Part shown: positions 58,303 through 64,000 of the stretch, piece by piece | How positions within the stretch are numbered: the stretch's first letter is position 1 | Layout of the letters: every line of letters begins with the position of its first letter | Assembly (NCBI RefSeq): GCF_006538325.1 | Contig: NZ_BJKK01000008.1 | Coordinates: 140,549 to 204,548, forward strand | Reading direction: 5' to 3' | DNA: 64,000 nucleotides | Source: Alteromonas sp. KUL42 | GTDB lineage: Bacteria > Pseudomonadota > Gammaproteobacteria > Enterobacterales > Alteromonadaceae | Notes under the pieces: model-generated | Told to the model about the DNA's origin: nothing | The model's input: the letters and a program-made list of their open reading frames with translations, nothing else | Database searches by the model: none | Made by a program: the position numbers and the translations under genes

Positions 58303-59522
58303 CGTTTGAATTGGCCAAACGCTTTCGTAAAACGCGTTCGCAGCAACGTTTCATTTCTTTTATCTCAATGTCGTCGACAGTGGGCATTGCACTGGGTTGC
58401 TTTGTACTTATTGTGTTACTGAGCGTAATGAATGGCTTCGAGAGAGAACTCGTTAATCGAATTTTGCACGTTGTACCCCACGGTGAGTTATACGGTGTTG
58501 ATAACCGAGGCATTGAAAACCTTGATGCCCAGCTTTATCGGTTCAAGCAAGATGCGCGTATTTCAGATGTAACACCATACACACAGCTAACAGGCATGTT
58601 GCAATTCAAAGGTGACTTAAAGGCAGTGGCGCTAACGGGTATTCCTGTAAAAGCCGATGATAGTAAATATCAAGGTCGTGTGACCGATAGTGACTGGCAG
58701 CAATTTGCGGTTGATAAAAATGGTGTTTTGATAGGAGAGGGAATTGCAAAGTCCCTTGCTCTTAAACGGGGGGATAGCCTGCAAGCGTTGATCCCACAAA
58801 CAACCAGTGACTTAACCTTTAAAGCACCCAAAACTATCAGTTTGGTGGTATCTGGCGTACTACGTGTTGGTGGCGAGCTTGATAACCAAATAGGCTTAGT
58901 ACACTTGCAAACCGCTTCTGATGCAGCCGGTATTGAATCGTTAGCACAGGGAATACAGTTTACATTACACAATCCTTTTGCGGCCTATGAAATAATGCGC
59001 GACATTGGTTATAGCTTTCCTCAAGCTGTCTATATGTCTGATTGGACACGAACTCAAGGTCATTTGTACAACGATATTCAACTGGTGAAAGCCGTAGTAT
59101 ATATCGCGTTGGTGTTAGTTATCGCCGTGGCGTGCTTTAACATTGTCTCTTCACTTGTTATGGCAGTGAGAGAAAAACAATCAGCCATCGCTATTTTAAA
59201 AACGATGGGCGCAACGGATGCATTGATACGTAAAACGTTTGTTTATCAAGGTGTCATAAACGGGCTTATAGGGATTGTGTTTGGTGTTGGTGCTGCGTTA
59301 ATCGTTGCTCCAAACCTTTCAAGTATTGTGAGTGGTATTGAGAATGTTTTTGGTATAGAAGTACTTTCAGGCGATATCTATTTTATCGACTTTCTGCCGT
59401 CAAGCCTGCACTGGCAAGATGTGCTAATAACAGTTGTTGTAGCTATGTTATTAAGTGTACTGGCAACCTTGTATCCTGCACGTAAAGCGGCAAATGTTTC
59501 GCCATCATCTGCGCTTCACTAG
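58296..59522 (+). CDS. lolE: Lipoprotein-releasing ABC permease LolE
   Basis: A 408-residue inner-membrane permease of the LolC/E family, paralogous to the gene at 3.6 kb. N-terminal [45 protein letters not shown] (TM1 and following), a large periplasmic domain, then three TM helices and a C-terminal [20 protein letters not shown]. Chosen as LolE since it follows lolD. With LolC and LolD it forms the lipoprotein sorting complex. Confidence 0.9.
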   Translation: MLAFELAKRFRKTRSQQRFISFISMSSTVGIALGCFVLIVLLSVMNGFERELVNRILHVVPHGELYGVDNRGIENLDAQLYRFKQDARISDVTPYTQLTGMLQFKGDLKAVALTGIPVKADDSKYQGRVTDSDWQQFAVDKNGVLIGEGIAKSLALKRGDSLQALIPQTTSDLTFKAPKTISLVVSGVLRVGGELDNQIGLVHLQTASDAAGIESLAQGIQFTLHNPFAAYEIMRDIGYSFPQAVYMSDWTRTQGHLYNDIQLVKAVVYIALVLVIAVACFNIVSSLVMAVREKQSAIAILKTMGATDALIRKTFVYQGVINGLIGIVFGVGAALIVAPNLSSIVSGIENVFGIEVLSGDIYFIDFLPSSLHWQDVLITVVVAMLLSVLATLYPARKAANVSPSSALH

Positions 59523-59578
59523 CGCGTGTTGCCTTACTGCAAAAACGCATCGCAAAGCAGTATGAGTAAGTTAAAATT

Positions 59579-59605
59579 AAAAAAGGTAGCCAATGCTACC
59601 TTTTT
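59579..59605. terminator. Bidirectional intrinsic terminator
   Basis: A-run, GGTAGC/GCTACC stem with a 4-base loop, then T-run; between the convergent lolE and symporter genes. Confidence 0.9.
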
Positions 59606-59655
59606 AGTTCTTACTGGTTCTAAACAGCGTTCAAACAAATGCTGTTAAAAAGTGC

Positions 59656-61005
59656 TTAGTTTGCGTTTTTTTCAAAGTGTTCGAAGTCGATGTCTTCTTC
59701 TTTCAAGCCTGCTTTAGGGTCGTTGTAGATGCTTTCATCTAACGCACCTTCACTTTTCGCAACTACACAAGAAACCATACAATCACCAGTAATATTCACA
59801 GCTGTGCGGGTCATATCAAGCAGACGGTCTACACCAATAATCAGGGCAATACCTTCAACCGGTAGATTAACTTGCTGCAGTACCATGGCAAGCATAATTA
59901 AGCCTACCCCAGGAACGCCTGCGGTACCGATTGATGCAAGGGTAGCCGTTAATACCACCATCATATAATCGCTCATACTCAAGTCTACCGCGTACACTTG
60001 CGCAATAAAGACTGTGGCAACGCCCTGCATTATAGCCGTGCCATCCATATTAATGGTGGCACCTAAAGGAAGGGTAAATGATGAAACTGAGTTACTAACA
60101 CCTAATTTGTTTTTCGCCGTTTCCATGGTGACTGGCAGCGTGGCGCTACTGCTTGACGTACTGAAGGCAAAGAGGGCTGCATCGCGCATTTTCTTCATCA
60201 AAATGATAGGGTTTAAACCAGAAAGTAGCTTCAACAGCACGGAATAGGTTACTAAACCATGCAATATTAATACGCCAAAAACTAAGAAGAAATACTTAGC
60301 TAGGCTTAAGATTGTATCGCCACCAATGGTAGAGAAAAGCTTAGCCATCAACACAAACACACCATAAGGCGCTAGGTTCATAATAATAGTAACAAGACGC
60401 ATAATGACGGTGTTAATGTCTTCAAAAATAGCCGTTAAGCGCTTACCTGCTTCACCGGTCATTGCCATTGCAATACCAAATAGTACCGCAAAAACAATGA
60501 TTTGAAGCATGTTCCCTTGTGCCATTGAATTTATTGGGTTGCTGGGGAACATGTTTACAATAACGTCGGATAAACTCGGCGCTTCTTTCGCTTCAAAGGT
60601 AGTATTTGTTGTAAGGTTTAGCCCTTCACCAGGAGAAACCACCAGCGCTATACTCATGGCCAGTGTTATAGCAATGGCCGTTGTGACAACATATAACCCA
60701 ACAGACTTAGCTCCCAGTCGACCAAGTTTACTGGGGTCTGAAAGAGTACTGGTACCGCAAATAAGCGAAACGAACACCAAGGGCACCACAAGCATCTTTA
60801 AACTTGCGATAAATATTTGACCGAGCGTAGAAAATATACCTTCTACAAGAATGTTATACGTTGAGAGCTCGAAACCGAATATCGAAAACCTAAAATCTCC
60901 GCTATCATCAAACAAGAGTTGGAGAAATACACCAATTAAGATACCGGCAGCCATGCCGATAAAGATGCGAGCGGTTAAGCTGTATTTGTGTGCAGATGAA
61001 GACAT
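59656..61005 (-). CDS. Dicarboxylate/amino acid:cation symporter
   Basis: A 449-residue inner-membrane symporter of the DAACS family (glutamate/aspartate or C4-dicarboxylates with Na+ or H+). AFSTSSSSATLPVTMETA is the serine-rich reentrant loop, and GATINMDGTAIMQGVATVFIAQ and SIGTAGVPGVGLIMLAMVL are the TM7/HP2 substrate segments; RLLDMTRTAVNITGDC is the TM8 Arg/Asp site. AGGAAA precedes ATG 61005. Substrate not fixed. Confidence 0.92.
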   Translation of the reverse strand: MSSSAHKYSLTARIFIGMAAGILIGVFLQLLFDDSGDFRFSIFGFELSTYNILVEGIFSTLGQIFIASLKMLVVPLVFVSLICGTSTLSDPSKLGRLGAKSVGLYVVTTAIAITLAMSIALVVSPGEGLNLTTNTTFEAKEAPSLSDVIVNMFPSNPINSMAQGNMLQIIVFAVLFGIAMAMTGEAGKRLTAIFEDINTVIMRLVTIIMNLAPYGVFVLMAKLFSTIGGDTILSLAKYFFLVFGVLILHGLVTYSVLLKLLSGLNPIILMKKMRDAALFAFSTSSSSATLPVTMETAKNKLGVSNSVSSFTLPLGATINMDGTAIMQGVATVFIAQVYAVDLSMSDYMMVVLTATLASIGTAGVPGVGLIMLAMVLQQVNLPVEGIALIIGVDRLLDMTRTAVNITGDCMVSCVVAKSEGALDESIYNDPKAGLKEEDIDFEHFEKNAN

Positions 61006-61119
61006 GAATGTTTCCTGTACATTTTTATATTTTTAATCTCCCGTAGTGTGCCAGATTCAGTTGATTTTTAAACATAAAAAACGACGCAATTGTCAATTAA
61101 AGAGGTTCAGGAACGAATT

Positions 61120-63660
61120 ATGTCGACATTAGCGAAGACGCTAAGTGTATTTAGCGCAATATTTATGCTAACAGCATGTGGTGGGGGCGGTTCGTCAGTC
61201 TCTCGAGATGATACGAATAACGGTGGTGGCGATGGAGGTTCTACGCCAGTTTACAGTATTTCACTGTCACTAGAGAACGCCAGTGGCGCAAGTGACAAGA
61301 ATTTATCTGAAGACAACAGTCTCACTGTTGTCGCAACTGTAACCGATCAAAACGGCACACCACGTTCAGACGCGTTACTGACTTTTTCGCTAAGTAATCC
61401 AGCGTTAGCGGAATTTGCAAATGATACGGGCACAGCGAGCACAGATGCCAATGGTGTAGCCCGATTAGGCTTAAATGCGAGCACTGCATCGGGGGATGGC
61501 GAAATAACGGCCACGTTAAGCTCAGGAGAATCGGGTACTACCACTTTCTCCGCAACCGCCGTCACTGTGGTGCCGGATACGTTGACGGTATCTTTAGTAC
61601 TGCAAAATACGGCAGGAGAAGCAGATAACCGTCTTTCATCTACCAACGAATTAGTGGCAATTGCTACTGTGACGAATGCACAAGGTGAGCCGCAAGAAGA
61701 CTTGTTGTTGTCGTTTTCACTAGACAACAGTGATTTGGCAACCTTTGCCAATGATACTGCAACCGCGCTGACTAACGAAAACGGTGTTGCAATGTTAGGT
61801 ATGTCCGTGGGCACTGCATCCGGTGATGGTCAAGTAACAGCATCACTCGCAACAGGTGAAAGCGATAGTACAACGTTTAGCTCTGAAGGGAATTCATCGG
61901 GAGGCGTGCAGCCGGCTTCATTAGAGTTATACGCGAACAGTATTCAATTGGCGTCGAGCGGAAGCGATGAAGTTGAACTTATTGCACTGGTAAAAAATGC
62001 TCAAAGCGTGCTGATGGAAGGGGTGGATGTGAGTTTCTCCGCGGCGTCTTCATCGGGTGTTGAGTTGCAATTGTCACAGCCTCAAACTGCTGCAGATGGT
62101 ACAGCCCGCGCAATTCTCACTTCGCAAAACAACGCGTCTAATCGCACAGTAACAATTACCGCCGCAGCAGGGGCACTTACACAAACGGTAAACATAACTA
62201 TTGCCGGTACGGAAGTGACCATCAATGGTGCGTCTTCAGTTATTCTAAATGACAGTGTGCAATACACCATTCGCGTTCAAGACTCAGATGGTACTTCTAT
62301 TTTGAACCAAGACGTAGCACTTGTAGCAACTAATGGCACATTAAGCGCAACTACGGTTAATACAGGAGCAAATGGTCAAGCTATTGTGACCTACACGGCT
62401 TCAACGTCAGGCTTGGATACCATTACCGCAAGCGCGTTAAATGCCCAGGCGTCATTTAACATTCAAGTGCAACAAGATGAATTTAATTTTGTAAACTTAC
62501 CTGAAGAGGAAGTGCCAGTAGGGCAAATGCAGCCTATCAGTGTGCAATGGCGACAAAATAATACACCGGTTGTAGGTGAGACTATTACCTTTAGTGCGTC
62601 ACGCGGTGAAATTGATGGCAGCCCAATGGTGGTTACAGATGCCAACGGCCAAGCCACTATCAATATAAGCTCTACCAATGCAGGCATTTCATCGATTACG
62701 GCAACTGCAAGCGATGGTAATGGCGATGTTCTCGTGTCGGCATTGACACAAATTGAATTTATCGCAACAACACCGCATACCATAATCGCTGATGCGTCAC
62801 CGGATATACTTGGGCCAGATGGGCAAACTAGCACAATCAGCGCCGTGGTTCGTGATGTTGACGGTAATCTTGTGAAAAACAGTGTAGTGAATTTCAGCGT
62901 GTCAGATATTTCAACGGGCTTTGTTTCACCATCTCAGGCAACCACTGACAGCAAAGGTATTGCAACCACAGTATTTACCTCTGGCTCTGTATCAACACGT
63001 GATGCCGTGGTTATTACCGCATTTGTTGCTGAAGATCCTGCTATTGAAGATGATGTGGTACTAACGGTAGGCGCCCGTGCGTTTGATATTTCAATTGGAA
63101 CAGGTAATGAAATTGAAGAGCCTAATTCAACGTCATACTTAAAACGCTTCGGTGTGTTTGTGTCTGACTCTGTTGGTCAGCCAGTGAGTGGTGTGAATTT
63201 AACAGCGTCAGTAGCACCTGTTAAATACGTTGACGGTGGTGAATATCGCACAGGTTTTTGGGTATTCAATGACGACGAGTCTGTGTGGGTAGCGGTGGTA
63301 AATCAACGTTGTGAAACAGAAGACGTAAACGACAACGGTATTTTAGATACCACGCCCCGTCATGAAGATACCAATGGCGACGGTCAATTAACCCCTGGTT
63401 TTGTGGGCACTGTGACGTTCGCAAATGGCGCTGTAACCGACGAGAACGGTTATGCTGAACTAGAGTATCGCTATCCACGTAGCTTTGCACCTTGGTATGA
63501 CGCAGTAATATCCGTGTTCGGTCAGTCGACGGGCAGTGAAGCTCAGGCGAAGATGCGCTACACCTTGGGTGTGTCTGCAAGTGATGTAACCGATGAAGGC
63601 TCTTCACCGCCAGCTAACCCATTTGGGGTTACCGATATGTGTACAGAAGTCACACCGTAA
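61120..63660 (+). CDS. Large Ig-like (Big_1-type) repeat lipoprotein
   Basis: About 846 residues. The lipobox LTAC at residues 17-20 gives a lipid-anchored mature protein followed by a Gly/Ser-rich linker. At least five bacterial Ig-like domains follow; the first two (about 40-145 and 150-255) are near duplicates (LLTFSLSNPALAEFAND against LLSFSLDNSDLATFAND). A different C-terminal part (residues about 670-840) has an EF-hand-like DVNDNGILD and DTNGDGQLT, calcium-binding in appearance. Function unknown; cell surface or periplasm, adhesion possible. ATG 61120 has AGGA 7 bases before it. The IS element begins 34 bases after its stop. Confidence 0.8.
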   Translation: MSTLAKTLSVFSAIFMLTACGGGGSSVSRDDTNNGGGDGGSTPVYSISLSLENASGASDKNLSEDNSLTVVATVTDQNGTPRSDALLTFSLSNPALAEFANDTGTASTDANGVARLGLNASTASGDGEITATLSSGESGTTTFSATAVTVVPDTLTVSLVLQNTAGEADNRLSSTNELVAIATVTNAQGEPQEDLLLSFSLDNSDLATFANDTATALTNENGVAMLGMSVGTASGDGQVTASLATGESDSTTFSSEGNSSGGVQPASLELYANSIQLASSGSDEVELIALVKNAQSVLMEGVDVSFSAASSSGVELQLSQPQTAADGTARAILTSQNNASNRTVTITAAAGALTQTVNITIAGTEVTINGASSVILNDSVQYTIRVQDSDGTSILNQDVALVATNGTLSATTVNTGANGQAIVTYTASTSGLDTITASALNAQASFNIQVQQDEFNFVNLPEEEVPVGQMQPISVQWRQNNTPVVGETITFSASRGEIDGSPMVVTDANGQATINISSTNAGISSITATASDGNGDVLVSALTQIEFIATTPHTIIADASPDILGPDGQTSTISAVVRDVDGNLVKNSVVNFSVSDISTGFVSPSQATTDSKGIATTVFTSGSVSTRDAVVITAFVAEDPAIEDDVVLTVGARAFDISIGTGNEIEEPNSTSYLKRFGVFVSDSVGQPVSGVNLTASVAPVKYVDGGEYRTGFWVFNDDESVWVAVVNQRCETEDVNDNGILDTTPRHEDTNGDGQLTPGFVGTVTFANGAVTDENGYAELEYRYPRSFAPWYDAVISVFGQSTGSEAQAKMRYTLGVSASDVTDEGSSPPANPFGVTDMCTEVTP

Positions 63661-63700
63661 CCTTCGTTATGTAAGAACAAGAAAGCCGGCAGTTTGAAGT

Positions 63701-63742
63701 GACCCCCAATAGTTGGACATTCCAATTACTGGGGGTCTTTTT
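63701..63742 (+). terminator. Terminator-like hairpin inside the IS end
   Basis: 17-base arms pair at 15 of 17 positions with a 3-base loop (63701-63717 with 63721-63737), followed by TTTTT and then the transposase ATG at 63743. The GGGGG that could serve as its ribosome-binding site is buried in the stem. Confidence 0.6.
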
Positions 63743-64000
63743 ATGTCCAAACATCATCGAGCTTTTAAGCTCAGAATAGCTGAACTCGCTTTGTCTGAAA
63801 GCTCTTCGGCGGTAAGTAACAAATTTAATGTTACAAGTAGGCAGGTCCGATATTGGACCACTATTTATCGAATTCATGGCGCTGAAAGCTTCAGGTCTGT
63901 TCACAAACCTTATTCTCAAGCATTTAAAGCTGAAGTGTTAAAAACGATGGCAGCAAACAGTTGGTCACTCGGCTATACCAGTGCTTTCTTCGATTTATCA
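63743..64000 (+). CDS. IS3-family transposase OrfA (partial)
   Basis: 86 codons open to the window edge. The start is basic (MSKHHRAFKLRIAELAL), then helix-turn-helix residues (SAVSNKFNVTSRQVRYW), and a second similar unit (SWSLGYTSAFFDLS) at the edge, as in the IS150/ISL-type InsJ-like proteins with two HTH units. OrfA would need programmed frameshifting with OrfB, which is not in the window. Confidence 0.75.
   Translation, partial: MSKHHRAFKLRIAELALSESSSAVSNKFNVTSRQVRYWTTIYRIHGAESFRSVHKPYSQAFKAEVLKTMAANSWSLGYTSAFFDLS

Larger units (their letters stand above)
63695..64000 (+). mobile_element. Left end of an IS3-family (IS150-like) insertion sequence, incomplete
   Basis: The sequence TGAAGTGACCCCCAATAG starting at 63695 resembles the terminal repeat of IS150-type elements (TG...TGACCCC...GTTGGACA). 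The first transposase gene begins at 63743, and the rest is beyond the window. The exact left boundary and target duplication cannot be set without the right end. Confidence 0.7.

Noticed and set aside
57598..59522. lolD-lolE pair as a MacAB-type efflux system
   Set aside because: The permease has the LolC/E length and TM layout without MacB's fused ATPase, and no MacA-like gene is adjacent.
61347..61814. 155-codon minus-strand frame opposite the Ig-repeat gene
   Set aside because: It is a shadow of the repeat-rich coding strand; low-complexity composition and no start signal.
1..64000. CRISPR array, toxin-antitoxin pair or defence island
   Set aside because: No regularly spaced repeats were seen and no typical defence gene was recognised.

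Overview
The window looks like a chromosomal segment of a marine gammaproteobacterium of the Alteromonas type. The signs are a liuRABCDE leucine-degradation operon, a TonB receptor/phosphatase/phytase operon, a dnaQ-TIGR03503-tRNA-Asp neighbourhood, several c-di-GMP-type proteins (PilZ, GGDEF), HDOD and FapA proteins, and moderate G+C. This is judged from gene content only; no database was searched.

Layout. 1-4.9 kb: the 5' three quarters of mfd (minus strand), a PilZ-like gene and lolC. 5-18.7 kb: mixed housekeeping and metabolic genes (phosphoribosyltransferase, ECF-type permease, xthA, DUF2750, sufE/csdE-like, glycosyltransferase, HDOD, thioesterase, two MFS carriers, alpha/beta hydrolase, glgC, SRPBCC) plus a nucleoside hydrolase broken by two +1 shifts. 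18.8-27.4 kb: the leucine/isovalerate operon liuR-A-B-C-D-E on the minus strand, with a divergent thiolase; tandem LiuR-like palindromes lie between liuR and the thiolase. 27.5-29.6 kb: a kynurenine formamidase-like hydrolase overlapping kynU. 29.7-34.5 kb: a periplasmic-sensor GGDEF protein, a FapA/DUF342 protein and exonuclease I. 34.8-36.5 kb: an exported isoaspartyl peptidase and a CBS protein. 36.5-42.7 kb: a minus-strand phytate/organophosphate operon (TonB receptor with a frameshift, metallophosphoesterase, two-domain beta-propeller phytase) preceded by a good Pho-box match. 43-46.5 kb: a degenerate GGDEF protein overlapping an AraC regulator, then an NhaC antiporter. 46.6-56.9 kb: hrpA, PilZ, DUF2061, rlmI, quinone oxidoreductase, rnhA/dnaQ (divergent) and TIGR03503. 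57.1-59.5 kb: tRNA-Asp, lolD and lolE. 59.6-64 kb: a dicarboxylate/amino acid symporter, a large Ig-repeat lipoprotein, and the left end of an IS3-type insertion sequence that runs off the window.

How genes work together. LiuA-E convert isovaleryl-CoA to acetoacetate and acetyl-CoA, and the divergent thiolase would handle acetoacetyl-CoA. Receptor, phosphatase and phytase form a plausible phosphate-starvation scavenging set. LolC (3.6 kb) and LolD/LolE (57.6 kb) should form one lipoprotein-release complex, but the usual lolCDE operon is split here by about 53 kb.

Most notable observations: the split lolCDE; the Pho-box-preceded phytase operon; two GGDEF proteins with altered active sites that keep the RxxD c-di-GMP-binding motif; indels in homopolymer or A-rich tracts in two genes; a perfect 18-bp inverted repeat upstream of the isoaspartyl peptidase; and a terminator-like hairpin just inside the IS end. 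I did not find a clear novel defence or mobile system, CRISPR array or prophage.
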